In this document: positions 25,694-34,606 of the stretch, one piece after another | How positions within the stretch are numbered: position 1 is the first letter of the stretch | Layout of the letters: the number at the start of each line of letters is the position of its first letter | The notes under the pieces: generated by a model | What the model was told of the DNA's origin: nothing | The model's database searches: none | Seen by the model: only the letters and a program-made list of their open reading frames with translations | NCBI RefSeq assembly: GCF_009720825.1 | Contig: NZ_WNKY01000002.1 | Coordinates: 273,281-337,280 of the forward strand | From: Duganella radicis | Lineage (GTDB): Bacteria; Pseudomonadota; Gammaproteobacteria; Burkholderiales; Burkholderiaceae_D | DNA: 64,000 bases | Reading direction: 5' to 3' | Position numbers and translations under genes: made by a program

Positions 25694-26444
25694 GTTCCGA
25701 CTCCCCCAGATAAACTTCCTTGACGCGCGGATCGACGGCGATTTCCGCCGGCGTGCCCTCGGTCAGCACTTTGCCGCCCACCAGCACCGTGATGCGGTCG
25801 GCGAAGCGGAACACGAGTCCCATATCGTGTTCGATGAACAGCACCGTCACATCGCGCGGCAACTGCGCCAGCACTTCAAACAGCTCCTTGCTCTCGGCCT
25901 GCGGAATGCCTGCCGCCGGTTCGTCCAGCAGCAGGATGCGCGGCTTGGTCGCCAGCGCCAGCGCGATCTCCACCAGCCGCTGCTTGCCGTAAGCCATGCT
26001 GCGCGTGATGCTGTTGGCCTGATCGCTCAGCTTCAAGGTGGCCAGCAGCTCCATCGCTTCCGAAATCACTTCCGGATGATTGGCCACCGTCTTCCACCAC
26101 ACATTCCGCAAACCGCGACGCTCGCTGATCGCCAGCGCCACCGACTCCAGCACCGTCATGCCGGCGAACAGGGTGTTGAGCTGGAAGGTGCGCGTCATGC
26201 CGCAGTGGACACGCTCATGCTGCGGCAGGTGCGTGATGTCCTCTCCGCCCAGATACACCTTGCCGCTGCTTGGGCTGAAGGCGCCGGTCAGCAAGTTGAT
26301 GAAGGTGGTCTTGCCGGCGCCGTTAGGGCCGATCAGCGCGTGGCGCGCGCCCGGCTCGAAGGTCAGCGACACATCGCTGTTGGCGACGAAAGCGCCCCAC
26401 TTCTTGCTCAGGCCTTCGGTACGTAAAGTGATGTCGCGGCTCAT
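25686..26444 (-). CDS. livG: LivG-type ABC transporter ATPase
   Basis: This 252-residue ATP-binding subunit has Walker A LIGPNGAGKTTFIN, Walker B RILLLDEPAAGIPQ and switch region LFIEHDMGLVF. The ABC signature reads SMAYGKQRLVEIA, the LivG-type variant with YGxQR in place of LSGGQ. The C-terminal extension (GTPAEIAVDPRVKEVYLG) is typical of LivG. It overlaps livM and livF by a few bases, so the four subunits are translationally coupled and couple ATP hydrolysis to import. Confidence 0.9.
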   Translation of the reverse strand: MSRDITLRTEGLSKKWGAFVANSDVSLTFEPGARHALIGPNGAGKTTFINLLTGAFSPSSGKVYLGGEDITHLPQHERVHCGMTRTFQLNTLFAGMTVLESVALAISERRGLRNVWWKTVANHPEVISEAMELLATLKLSDQANSITRSMAYGKQRLVEIALALATKPRILLLDEPAAGIPQAESKELFEVLAQLPRDVTVLFIEHDMGLVFRFADRITVLVGGKVLTEGTPAEIAVDPRVKEVYLGESEHD

Positions 26445-27472
26445 GGCTGCTCCTTGCGTTGAGGTTTCACCATGTGCAGCACGCGTTCCAGACCGCCCAG
26501 GATGCCGCCGCGTGCAAACAGCACGATCAGCACCAGCAGCAGGCCGATATAGAACTGCCAGTAGGTCGGGTTCAGGCCGGCGATGTAGTCCTGCGCCAGC
26601 ATGAACACGGCCGCGCCAACCAGCGCGCCATACAGACGGCCGGTGCCGCCCAGTACCAGCATGATCACCAGTTCAGCGGAGCGCGGGAAGCCCAGCGAAT
26701 CGAGGCCGACAAACTGCGTGGTCTGCGCCAGCAGAGCGCCAGCCAGGCCGGCAACCACTGCGCCCACCGTGAACACGGCCACCAGGCGGCGGTTCACGTT
26801 GACGCCCAGCGATGGCATGCGGCGCACGCCTTCGCGGATGCCGATCAGGCTCAGGCCAAATGGCGACTTGACCACCCGGCGCAGCACCGCGAACACGATG
26901 AACAGCACCACGAAGCTGTACCAGAAAGCGACGTTGCCGTTCAGGTCAAACTCGAAAGTGCCGAACAGCTTACCGACCATCATGCCGGACAGGCCGTCGA
27001 CGCCGCCGGTGATGAAGGCGGCCTTGTTGGCCGCTTCAAACAGCATCAGGCCAATGCCCAGCGTGACCATCAAACGCGTCAGGTCCTGGCCGCGCACCAC
27101 CAGGAAAGCGGTCAGCAGGCCAGCGATACCGGCCACCACGCCGCCGGCCAGCAGGCCGCTCAGCGGCTCGCCCCAGCCATGCACCGACAGCAGGCCGGCG
27201 GTGTAGGCGCCAAGCCCGAAAAAGGCGGCATGGCCCAGCGAGACGATGCCGGCGTAGCCGAGGATCAGATCCAGCGACACCGCGAACAGGCCGACGATCA
27301 TGATCTGGCTGATCAGCACCAGATAGCCGGGGAAGGCAAAGTAGGCCGCGATCGGCAGCAGCCAGAAGACGATTTCCAGCGGCTGCCAACGATCGTTAGG
27401 CAGTTTGGGAGCGGGCAGGATGCGAGCAGCTTGGGACACAGGTTTGGTCTCCGTTTCAACAAAGGCGTTCAT
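26441..27472 (-). CDS. livM: LivM-type ABC transporter permease
   Basis: This 343-residue inner-membrane permease has about nine to ten hydrophobic segments and family sequence GYAGIVSLGHAAFFGLGAYT. The cytoplasmic coupling segment SLIGIREGVRRMPSLGVNV contains the EAA-type ATPase contact. It has an N-terminal extension of about 25 residues before the first helix. It overlaps livH and livG by four bases each. It forms the translocation pathway with LivH. Confidence 0.9.
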   Translation of the reverse strand: MNAFVETETKPVSQAARILPAPKLPNDRWQPLEIVFWLLPIAAYFAFPGYLVLISQIMIVGLFAVSLDLILGYAGIVSLGHAAFFGLGAYTAGLLSVHGWGEPLSGLLAGGVVAGIAGLLTAFLVVRGQDLTRLMVTLGIGLMLFEAANKAAFITGGVDGLSGMMVGKLFGTFEFDLNGNVAFWYSFVVLFIVFAVLRRVVKSPFGLSLIGIREGVRRMPSLGVNVNRRLVAVFTVGAVVAGLAGALLAQTTQFVGLDSLGFPRSAELVIMLVLGGTGRLYGALVGAAVFMLAQDYIAGLNPTYWQFYIGLLLVLIVLFARGGILGGLERVLHMVKPQRKEQP

Positions 27473-28335
27473 GCTTTCCTCCGCATCAGGCCAGCAGGGA
27501 ACAGGATCAGCAGCACAACCATCAGTGCATAGATCACGAAGGCGCCGACTTCCGGCACGTAGTATTTACCGGCGACGTCGAACACGCCGAGAATGGCCGC
27601 CGCCAGCAGCGGGCCCTTGATGGTGCCGGCACCGCCCACCGCCACCACCAGCAGGAAGTAGACCATGTATTTGACCGGGAAGGTCGGGTCGAGGCCCAGC
27701 ACGTCGATACCCAGGCCGCCACCCAGACCGGCCAGGCCGGAGCCCAGCGCGAAGGTCAGGCTGAACACCAGGCTGACATTGATGCCGAGGCCCGCGGCCG
27801 CGGTCTGATTGTCCACCGAAGCGCGGATCTGCGCGCCGAAGCGGGTACGCTCGATCAGCAGACCGAGAGCGATGGTCACGATCACCACCACGCCGATCAG
27901 GAACAGGCGGTACGAACCAACGTCAAGACCCAGCAGCGACACCTGGCCGCGCAGCCAGTCCGGCAGCACCACCGGCTGTTGCGTCGGGCCGTAGAAGTAA
28001 GTGGCGCCGGCCACCGCCATGAAGGTCAGGCCGATCGAAAACAGCACCTGATCCAGATGGCTGGCTTTGTACAGGCGGCGATACAGCAGCCGCTCCAGCA
28101 CCAGCCCCACCACCGCCGAGGCGATGAAGGCCAGCGGCAGCGACGCCAGGAACGGCACCCCAAAGCGCGACAGCAACGACACGCTGACGTAACCGCCCAG
28201 CATCGCGAACGCGCCGTGGGCCAGGTTAATAAAGTTCATCATGCCCATCGTGACCGACAGGCCGACACTGATCAGGAACAGCAGACTGCCGTAGGCGATG
28301 CCGTCGAACAGCACACCGGCGAAATTGGCTAGCAT
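27469..28335 (-). CDS. livH: LivH-type ABC transporter permease
   Basis: This 288-residue inner-membrane permease contains GMMNFINLAHGAFAMLGGYV, the LivH signature, and the coupling segment IRASVDNQTAAAGLGINV. It starts 61 bases after pcaF on the same strand with no terminator visible between, so it is most likely the fourth gene of pcaI-pcaJ-pcaF-livH-livM-livG-livF. This arrangement links import directly to the 3-oxoadipate lower pathway. Confidence 0.9.
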   Translation of the reverse strand: MLANFAGVLFDGIAYGSLLFLISVGLSVTMGMMNFINLAHGAFAMLGGYVSVSLLSRFGVPFLASLPLAFIASAVVGLVLERLLYRRLYKASHLDQVLFSIGLTFMAVAGATYFYGPTQQPVVLPDWLRGQVSLLGLDVGSYRLFLIGVVVIVTIALGLLIERTRFGAQIRASVDNQTAAAGLGINVSLVFSLTFALGSGLAGLGGGLGIDVLGLDPTFPVKYMVYFLLVVAVGGAGTIKGPLLAAAILGVFDVAGKYYVPEVGAFVIYALMVVLLILFPAGLMRRKA

Positions 28336-28396
28336 GTCTGCCTCCCGTTTTGATTTTGCATTTTCATTTTGTCTCCACTACTTCCTGCAACTAAAA

Positions 28397-29599
28397 CTAC
28401 ACTTTTTCGATAATCATCGCAATGCCCTGTCCCACGCCGATGCACATGGTGCACAGCGCATAACGGCCGCCGGTGCGGTGCAGCTGGTAGGTCGCGGTGG
28501 TGACCAGGCGCGCGCCGCTCATGCCCAGCGGGTGACCCAGCGCGATCGCGCCGCCGTTCGGGTTGACGCGCTGGTCGTCATCCTTCAGGCCCAGTTCGCG
28601 CAGCACGGCCAGGCCTTGCGCCGCGAAGGCTTCGTTCAATTCGATGACGTCCATCTGATCCAGCGTCAGGCCGGTCTGGCGCAACAGCTTTTGCACTGCC
28701 GGCACCGGGCCGATGCCCATCACGCGCGGCGCCACGCCGGCGGTGGCCATGCCGACGATGCGCGCCAGCGGTTTCAGGCCGTGCTGCCTGGCCGCCTCGC
28801 CGCTGGCGACCAGCACCGCGCAAGCGCCGTCGTTGATGCCCGAGGCATTGCCGGCGGTGACCGTGCCATCGGCGCGTACCACGCCTTTCAGCTTGGCCAG
28901 CGCTTCGGTGGTGGTGGCGCGCGGATGCTCGTCCTGCGCGAACACCACAGGATCGCCCTTCTTGACCGGCAGCGTTACCGGCACGATCTCCTGCTTGAAC
29001 ACACCGGCCTCGATGGCGGCGGCGGTCTTCTGCTGGCTGGCCAGCGCGAACGCGTCCTGGTCGGCGCGGCTGACGCCGTAATCGGCGGCGACGTTTTCGG
29101 CCGTTTCCGGCATGGTCTCGGTGCCGTAGACTTCCTTCAGCGCCTTGTTGACGAAGCGCCAGCCCATGGTGGTGTCTTCGATCCTGGCGCTGCGCGAGAA
29201 GGCGCTATCGGCCTTGCCCATGACGTAGGGTGCGCGCGTCATCGATTCCACGCCGCCGGCGATAATCAGGCTGGCGTCGCCGGCCTGGATCGCGCGCGCG
29301 GCGGTGCCGATGGCGTCCATGCCAGAGCCGCACAGGCGGTTGATGGTGGTGCCCGGAACCTCCTGCGGCAGACCGGCCAGCAGCAGCGACATGCGCGCCA
29401 CATTGCGGTTGTCTTCACCCGACTGGTTGGCGCAGCCGTAGAACACGTCGTCCACCTGATCCCACTGCACGCCGGGATTGCGCTCCTTCAGCGCGCGCAG
29501 CGGAATCGCGCCCAGATCGTCGGCGCGCACGTCTTTCAGCGAACCGCCGTAGCGGCCGATGGGGGTGCGGATGGCATCGCAGATAAATGCTTCGGTCAT
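28397..29599 (-). CDS. pcaF: 3-oxoadipyl-CoA thiolase
   Basis: This 400-residue thiolase splits 3-oxoadipyl-CoA into succinyl-CoA and acetyl-CoA, the last step of the 3-oxoadipate pathway. The acylated Cys90 is in [11 protein letters not shown]. The other active-site motifs [16 protein letters not shown] and [10 protein letters not shown] are near the C-terminus. The [20 protein letters not shown] start is typical of PcaF/PaaJ-type enzymes. It begins five bases after pcaJ, which settles the pathway over a generic acetyl-CoA acetyltransferase. Confidence 0.93.
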   Translation of the reverse strand: MTEAFICDAIRTPIGRYGGSLKDVRADDLGAIPLRALKERNPGVQWDQVDDVFYGCANQSGEDNRNVARMSLLLAGLPQEVPGTTINRLCGSGMDAIGTAARAIQAGDASLIIAGGVESMTRAPYVMGKADSAFSRSARIEDTTMGWRFVNKALKEVYGTETMPETAENVAADYGVSRADQDAFALASQQKTAAAIEAGVFKQEIVPVTLPVKKGDPVVFAQDEHPRATTTEALAKLKGVVRADGTVTAGNASGINDGACAVLVASGEAARQHGLKPLARIVGMATAGVAPRVMGIGPVPAVQKLLRQTGLTLDQMDVIELNEAFAAQGLAVLRELGLKDDDQRVNPNGGAIALGHPLGMSGARLVTTATYQLHRTGGRYALCTMCIGVGQGIAMIIEKV

Positions 29600-29604
29600 G
29601 TTAC

Positions 29605-30249
29605 TTATCCTTTCAACAGCGGCGCGCCGGTAGCGGCCTGCAATTCTTCAAACGTCAGGCCAGGCGCCATTTCAAGCACGCGCAGGCCGTCTTTGGTGAC
29701 GTCCAGTACCGCCATGTCGGTGTAGATGCGGTTGACGCACGCCACGCCGGTCAGCGGATAGCTGCATTCAGCGACGATCTTACTCTCACCGGTCTTGGTC
29801 TGGTGTTCCATCATGACGAACACCTGCTTAGCGCCCAGCGCCAGGTCCATGGCCCCGCCCACGGCTGGAATCGCATCCGGTGCGCCGGTGTGCCAGTTGG
29901 CCAGGTCGCCCTTGGCCGACACCTGGAAAGCGCCCAGCACGCAGACGTCGAGGTGGCCGCCGCGCATCATGGCGAAGGAATCGGCGTGGTGGAAGAAGGC
30001 GCCGCCGGTCAACAGCGTCACCGGTTGCTTGCCGGCGTTGATCAGGTCTTCGTCTTCCTCGCCTTCGGCCGGCGCGGGGCCCATGCCCAGCAAGCCGTTC
30101 TCCGAATGCAGGAACACTTCGCGGTCGGTCGGCAGATAGTTGGCGACCTTGGTCGGCAGGCCGATGCCGAGGTTAACGTAAGCGCCTTCCTGAATGTCTT
30201 GCGCGACGCGGGCTGCCATCTGGTCGCGGGTATAACGATGAGTGCTCAT
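29605..30249 (-). CDS. pcaJ: 3-oxoadipate CoA-transferase subunit B
   Basis: This 214-residue beta subunit of succinyl-CoA:3-oxoadipate CoA-transferase has its catalytic Glu in [11 protein letters not shown] start at [10 protein letters not shown] (ATG 30249), which overlaps the subunit A stop by four bases; a longer reading upstream is only an open frame without coding meaning. With PcaI it activates 3-oxoadipate using succinyl-CoA. The neighbouring pcaF supports 3-oxoadipate over acetoacetate as substrate. Confidence 0.92.
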   Translation of the reverse strand: MSTHRYTRDQMAARVAQDIQEGAYVNLGIGLPTKVANYLPTDREVFLHSENGLLGMGPAPAEGEEDEDLINAGKQPVTLLTGGAFFHHADSFAMMRGGHLDVCVLGAFQVSAKGDLANWHTGAPDAIPAVGGAMDLALGAKQVFVMMEHQTKTGESKIVAECSYPLTGVACVNRIYTDMAVLDVTKDGLRVLEMAPGLTFEELQAATGAPLLKG

Positions 30250-30911
30250 GCCGATTCCTTCACCACGCGTTGTACGAAAATGCCCGGCGTGACGATCACT
30301 TCCGGGTCCAGTTCGCCCAGCGCCACCACATCCTGCACCTGGGCGATGGTGACCTTGGCGGCCATGGCCATGATGGGGCCGAAGTTGCGCGCGGTCTTGC
30401 GGTAGACCAGATTGCCCCAGCGGTCGCCTTTCAGCGCCTTGATCAGCGCGAAGTCGGCGTGGATCGGCGACTCCAGCACATATTGGCGGCCGTTGATCAG
30501 GCGCGTCTCCTTGCCCTCGGCCAGCAGCGTGCCGTAGCCGGTCGGCGTGAAGAAGCCGCCGATGCCGGCGCCGGCGGCGCGGATGCGCTCCGCCAGGTTG
30601 CCTTGCGGCGTCAGTTCCAGTTCGATTTCGCCGGCGCGGTACAGGGCATCGAAATGATGCGAGTCGGTCTGGCGCGGGAAGGAGCAAATGATCTTGCGCA
30701 CGCGCTTGGCCTTGAGCAGCGCGGCCAGGCCGGTTTCGCCGTTGCCGGCGTTGTTGTTGACGATGGTGAGTTCCTTCGCGCCCTGCGCGATCAGGGCGTC
30801 GATCAACGCCGACGGCATGCCGGCATTGCCGAAGCCGCCGATCATGACGGTGGCGCCGTCATGGATGTCGGCGACCGCCCGCTCCAGTGATTCAAAAGTT
30901 TTATCGATCAT
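30246..30911 (-). CDS. pcaI: 3-oxoadipate CoA-transferase subunit A
   Basis: This is a 221-residue alpha subunit (VMIGGFGNAGMPSALIDALI and GGFFTPTGYGTLLAEGKE are family motifs). I chose ATG 30911 (MIDKTFESLERA), which has GGAAAG eight bases upstream; an in-frame ATG at 30929 would add six residues. It is the first gene of the pcaIJF-liv operon. A 15-base PcaR-like box lies 22 bases upstream of its ATG, and the divergent pcaR gene begins 133 bases away. Confidence 0.92.
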   Translation of the reverse strand: MIDKTFESLERAVADIHDGATVMIGGFGNAGMPSALIDALIAQGAKELTIVNNNAGNGETGLAALLKAKRVRKIICSFPRQTDSHHFDALYRAGEIELELTPQGNLAERIRAAGAGIGGFFTPTGYGTLLAEGKETRLINGRQYVLESPIHADFALIKALKGDRWGNLVYRKTARNFGPIMAMAAKVTIAQVQDVVALGELDPEVIVTPGIFVQRVVKESA

Positions 30912-30932
30912 ATCTGCTTTCCAGTGCATGTT

Positions 30933-30947
30933 GTGCGATAATCGAAC
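30933..30947 (-). promoter_or_regulatory. PcaR-like operator upstream of pcaI
   Basis: On the minus strand it reads GTTCGATTATCGCAC. From memory, this is one base from the 15-base element bound by Pseudomonas PcaR at pcaIJ. The same type of box recurs at the porin promoter (33058-33072). It is the likely target of the IclR protein encoded at 31045-31872. Confidence 0.7.
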
Positions 30948-31044
30948 TAATGATTGATTACCGCACACCCAGTGTAGAACTTGCGTCAGCCCCGGTCAAG
31001 AAAAAAACGCCTATTGAAACCAATGACTGCATTAAAATCACGCC

Positions 31045-31872
31045 ATGTCTAAAGCCACCCCTGTTATCGACGCGGATGACGACCGCGAACCGACCATCGC
31101 CGAGCAGATCGATGCGATGACCGATCCCAGTTTCATGACCTCGCTGGCGCGCGGCCTGGCCGTGCTGCGCGCGTTCAGCGACGCGCGCAAGCCGCAGACC
31201 ATCGCCAGCATCAGCCAGAAGACCGGCATCCCGCGCGCCGCCGTGCGCCGCTGCCTGCACACCTTGCGCGAACTGGGCTACGTCGACGCGGAGCTGAACA
31301 ATTTCTCGCTGCGGCCCAAGGTGCTGACGCTGGGCTACTCCTATCTGTCGTCGACGCCGCTGACGGTGTCGGCCCAGCCCTACCTGAACAACATCAGCCG
31401 CGCGCTCAATGAATCGAGTTCGCTGGCGGTGCTGGAGGATGGCGAAGTGCTGTACGTGGCGCGGGCGGCGACGTCGCGCGTGATGTCGGTGGCGCTGAAC
31501 ACCGGCAGCCGCCTGCCGGCCTACTGCACCTCGCTGGGCCGGGTGATGCTGGCGTATCTGCCGCCGGATCAGCTGGATGCGTATCTGGAGCACACGCGCT
31601 TGCGGCCGATGACGGTCAACACCGTGGTCAACCCCAAGCGCCTGCGCGAAGTGCTGGCCCAGGTGCGCCGCGACGGTTACGCCATCAACGATGAGGAACT
31701 GGAACTGGGACTGCGTTCGATCGCCGTGCCGGTGCGCGGCGCCTCCGGCACGGTGCTGGCGGCGCTGAACGTGGGCGCGCAAGCGGCCCGCGTCAGCGTG
31801 GAGCAGTTGCAGCACGAGTTCCTGCCCGTGCTGCAACGCGGCGCGCAGGAACTGGCGGTGTTGCTGCCGTAA
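31045..31872 (+). CDS. pcaR: IclR family regulator, PcaR/PcaU/PobR type
   Basis: This 275-residue regulator has an N-terminal winged HTH (SLARGLAVLRAF through IASISQKTGIPRAAVRRCLH, about 35-85) and an IclR effector domain (about 95-270, with LPAYCTSLGRVMLAYLPPDQ and DEELELGLRSIAVPVR). Those segments are typical of the PcaR/PcaU/PobR branch that senses 3-oxoadipate, protocatechuate or 4-hydroxybenzoate. It is divergent from pcaIJF, and PcaR-like boxes flank the locus. It probably activates pcaIJF-liv and the porin/binding-protein genes. The exact effector is not readable. Confidence 0.9.
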   Translation: MSKATPVIDADDDREPTIAEQIDAMTDPSFMTSLARGLAVLRAFSDARKPQTIASISQKTGIPRAAVRRCLHTLRELGYVDAELNNFSLRPKVLTLGYSYLSSTPLTVSAQPYLNNISRALNESSSLAVLEDGEVLYVARAATSRVMSVALNTGSRLPAYCTSLGRVMLAYLPPDQLDAYLEHTRLRPMTVNTVVNPKRLREVLAQVRRDGYAINDEELELGLRSIAVPVRGASGTVLAALNVGAQAARVSVEQLQHEFLPVLQRGAQELAVLLP

Positions 31873-31877
31873 ACGCC

Positions 31878-31930
31878 ATTCCGGCGCAGGCCGGAATCCA
31901 ATTAAATTGGGTCCCGGCCTGCGCCGGGAC
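31878..31930. repeat. Paired REP-like palindromes between convergent genes
   Basis: Two small hairpins, 31878-31897 (ATTCCGGC/GCCGGAAT) and 31911-31930 (GTCCCGGC/GCCGGGAC), are also mirror images of each other around an AT-rich centre. The form is that of intergenic repeats common in proteobacteria. Between the convergent pcaR and porin genes it can act as a two-way terminator. Confidence 0.65.
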
Positions 31931-31939
31931 GACGCCGCT

Positions 31940-33031
31940 TTAGAAGGTGTGGCGGATGCCGGCCATCACGCCGTTCTGCGACTTGCCGGCGCCCACGGTG
32001 CCGCCGGCATCCAGCGCCACCGCCGACAGGCCCGAGTTCTTCATGCGGCCCACACCACCATACACGGCGGTACGTTTCGAGAAGTAGTAGGTCGCACGCG
32101 CCACCAGCATGGTGGCGTCGTCGCCGCTGTTCTTCACATCCTTGCGCGCCCACTGCGCATCGATGGTGGTGAACGGCGTCACCGGATAGCTCACCCCCAG
32201 GAAGTACAGGTCGGACTCGGTCAGACCGGTCGCCGCGCGCGTGGTGCGGTCGACCACGCCACCGGCCACCTTGCCCTCGCCTACCTTGACATACGCATTG
32301 GCGGTCACGCGCTTGTCGCTGTTGTTGCTGCTGGTCAGACCCGCGGCCGCGCCGGTGTTACCGTACAAGATGTCGTACGAAGCATTCACGCCGAACGCCG
32401 GGGTTTCGTAACCAAACAGGCCAGTCACCTGGCGGCAAGCCTTGGCATTGCCCGGCACCTCGCCGGCGCAACCGGTGGCGGCAGGGCCGCCGGCGCTGGA
32501 AGCGTCACGGCCGGTGCTGTAGGTGGCGCCGATCACGAAGTTGTTGAAGTTGCCCAGGTAGCCGATGGCGTTGTCGCTGCGCGCATTCGGCAGGTAGGAG
32601 TCGATGCTGCCGATCGCGAACAGGTTCGGGCCCATCACGTCCGATTTCAGCATCGCGATGTAAGTCATATTGATCTGGCGGCCGATGTTCACCGTACCGA
32701 AGTTGCCCTTCAGGCCGACCGTGGCCTGACGGCCGAACAGGCGATTGCCCTGCCCCATGGTGCCGGTGTCGACCGCCAGGCCGGCTTCCAGCGTGAAGAT
32801 GACCGACAGGCCGCCGCCCAGGTCTTCCGTGCCACGGAAGCCGATACGCGAAGGGAAGGAACCAGTCAGCGACGGCATGCGGGTCACGCTGTCGCCGGCG
32901 GCGTTGACATTGGTGACGCGCTCGATGCCGCTATCCAGCAGGCCGTACACGGTCACATTCGATTGAGCCATGGCGGCCGAAGCGCCCAGAGTGCAGAACA
33001 GCGCCACCGCGCCACGAATCGTGTTTTTCAT
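31940..33031 (-). CDS. Gram-negative porin (betaproteobacterial OmpC-like)
   Basis: This 363-residue trimeric porin type has a signal peptide ending SAAMAQ, then SNVTVYGLLDSGIERVTNV. The constriction-region motif is GFRGTEDLGGGLSVIFTLE, and the terminal strand ends in HTF. It is monocistronic and faces the Liv-type binding protein across a gap carrying two PcaR-like boxes. Control by PcaR and a role in outer-membrane passage of aromatic acids are inferred. The close paralogue at 57414-58499 sits in the gallate operon. Confidence 0.9.
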   Translation of the reverse strand: MKNTIRGAVALFCTLGASAAMAQSNVTVYGLLDSGIERVTNVNAAGDSVTRMPSLTGSFPSRIGFRGTEDLGGGLSVIFTLEAGLAVDTGTMGQGNRLFGRQATVGLKGNFGTVNIGRQINMTYIAMLKSDVMGPNLFAIGSIDSYLPNARSDNAIGYLGNFNNFVIGATYSTGRDASSAGGPAATGCAGEVPGNAKACRQVTGLFGYETPAFGVNASYDILYGNTGAAAGLTSSNNSDKRVTANAYVKVGEGKVAGGVVDRTTRAATGLTESDLYFLGVSYPVTPFTTIDAQWARKDVKNSGDDATMLVARATYYFSKRTAVYGGVGRMKNSGLSAVALDAGGTVGAGKSQNGVMAGIRHTF

Positions 33032-33057
33032 ACCTAGTCTCCTGTTGTTTTAATGAT

Positions 33058-33091
33058 GTGCGATTATCGAACAATGGGTTGTTAATCGCAC
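33058..33091. promoter_or_regulatory. Two PcaR-like boxes between porin and binding-protein genes
   Basis: Positions 33058-33072 read GTTCGATAATCGCAC on the minus strand, which is, from memory, the PcaR consensus exactly. Positions 33078-33091 on the plus strand read GTTGTTAATCGCAC, a degenerate second copy in the opposite orientation. They lie 27 bases upstream of the porin ATG and about 70 upstream of the binding-protein ATG. Confidence 0.65.
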
Positions 33092-33161
33092 ATAGATTGG
33101 ATACTATGATTCGCACGGTGTATTGTCAATCATCGGACACAGAACAACACGGGAGACAGGC

Positions 33162-34337
33162 ATGAACATGAAAAAAGTAGTGAAAATAGCGACACTTGCA
33201 GCATTCACCCTGGCCGCCGTGCCGGCCGCGTGGGCGCAAGACACGATCAAGATTGGCGTGATAGCCGCCTTCTCCGGACCTTTCGCTGACTATGGCAAAC
33301 AAATGGAAGGCGGCATCAAGGCCTATATGTCGCAATATGGGGACAGCGTGGCCGGCAAGAAGATCCAGATCATCATCAAAGACACCACCGGCCCGGCGCC
33401 GGAAGTGGCCAAGCGCCTGGCGCAGGAACTGGTGGTGCGCGACAAGGTGGACTTCCTGGCCGGCTTCGGCCTGACGCCGGAAGCGCTGGCCGTGGCGCCG
33501 ATCGCCGAACAGGCCAAAAAGCCGATGATCGTCATGAACGCCGCCACCTCGGCCGTCACCACCAAGTCCAACTACATCGCCCGCTTCTCGATGACGCTGC
33601 CGCAAATCTCGGCGCCGATGGCCACCTGGGCGGTGAAGAACAAGATCAGGAAAGTGGTGACCCTGGTGGCCGACTACGGCCCGGGCATCGATGCCGAAGC
33701 GGCTTTCAAGGCGGAGCTGGTCAAGGGCGGCGGCACCGTCACGGAAGCCATCCGCGTCCCGCTGCGCAATCCGGAGTTCGCGCCCTTCATCCAGCGCATC
33801 AAGGACGCCAAGCCCGACGCGGTGTTCGTGTTCGTGCCGGCCGGCGAGCAAAGCGTGGCCTTCATGAAGGGCTACCGCGAGCGCGGCCTGGCCGAGGCCG
33901 GCATCAAGGTGATCGCCACCGGCGACCTGACCGACGACCACGTCCTGCCCGCCATGGGCGATGCCACGCTGGGCGTGATCACCACCTTCCACTACTCGGC
34001 GGCGCACAAATCGCCCGAGAACGCGGCCTTCCTGAAAGCCTTCGCCGCCACCAATCCGGACGGCGGCCGGCCCAACTTCATGGCCGTGGGCGCCTATGAC
34101 GGCATGGCCGCCATCTATGAGGTGGCGCGCAAGCTGAACGGCAAGATCGAGGGCGACAAGGCGATGGAGATCCTCAAGAACATCAAGCTGAACAGCCCTC
34201 GCGGCCCGATCGCCATCGATCCGGCCACCCGCGACATCGTGCAGACGGTATATGTGCGCAAGGTGGAAAAGGTCGGCAACGAGGTCTACAACGTCGAGTT
34301 CGACCAGTTCGCCAATCAAAAGGACCCAGGTAAATAA
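33162..34337 (+). CDS. Branched-chain amino acid-type (LivK-like) ABC substrate-binding protein
   Basis: This 391-residue periplasmic binding protein has a Sec signal peptide (KIATLAAFTLAAVPAAWA), then DTIKIGVIAAFSGPFADYG. It shares many stretches with the protein at 20167-21354 (PEVAKRLAQELVVRDKVDFL; RDIVQTVYVRK), so the two are paralogues with different signal types. I chose ATG 33162, with GGGAGA upstream. Divergence from the porin across PcaR-like boxes and closeness to pcaIJF-livHMGF suggest it is the cognate binding protein of that transporter, for an aromatic acid or a 3-oxoadipate pathway precursor. Confidence 0.88.
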   Translation: MNMKKVVKIATLAAFTLAAVPAAWAQDTIKIGVIAAFSGPFADYGKQMEGGIKAYMSQYGDSVAGKKIQIIIKDTTGPAPEVAKRLAQELVVRDKVDFLAGFGLTPEALAVAPIAEQAKKPMIVMNAATSAVTTKSNYIARFSMTLPQISAPMATWAVKNKIRKVVTLVADYGPGIDAEAAFKAELVKGGGTVTEAIRVPLRNPEFAPFIQRIKDAKPDAVFVFVPAGEQSVAFMKGYRERGLAEAGIKVIATGDLTDDHVLPAMGDATLGVITTFHYSAAHKSPENAAFLKAFAATNPDGGRPNFMAVGAYDGMAAIYEVARKLNGKIEGDKAMEILKNIKLNSPRGPIAIDPATRDIVQTVYVRKVEKVGNEVYNVEFDQFANQKDPGK

Positions 34338-34399
34338 AGGCTTCCCGTAGGTGAGGCAGCGTACAGCCGCAGCAACGTGCGGCGTTCAGAATCACCTGC

Positions 34400-34606
34400 A
34401 TGGATACGCAAACCTCACATCGCCCGCGCCGCAAATTCCACCCCGCCGCCTATGCCATGCATCGGCAAATGCTGGCGGTGCGGCGCACGATGGCGGCAGC
34501 TACGGTGGAAGAATCGCAGGCGGCGGCACGCTGGGCGCAGGCCTGGTATCAGCTGGTGCAGCGCAAGCTGGATCAGCTCCAGCAAGCGCCCAGGTATTTA
34601 CATTAA
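34400..34606 (+). CDS. Small hypothetical protein (68 aa)
   Basis: This 68-residue frame is convergent with the Crp/Fnr gene, overlapping it by four bases. The peptide is basic and largely helical (MHRQMLAVRRTMAAATVEES, AARWAQAWYQLVQRKLDQLQ), with no membrane segment and no Cys. I do not recognise a family. There is no good ribosome site before the ATG. The amphipathic composition and tight packing make it plausible; it could be a small regulatory or structural protein, but no function can be assigned. Confidence 0.45.
   Translation: MDTQTSHRPRRKFHPAAYAMHRQMLAVRRTMAAATVEESQAAARWAQAWYQLVQRKLDQLQQAPRYLH

Noticed and set aside
30250..30687. Longer N-terminus for pcaJ starting far upstream.
   Set aside because: The upstream codons lie antiphase within pcaI and encode an Arg/Pro-rich sequence; the conserved protein starts at ATG 30249.
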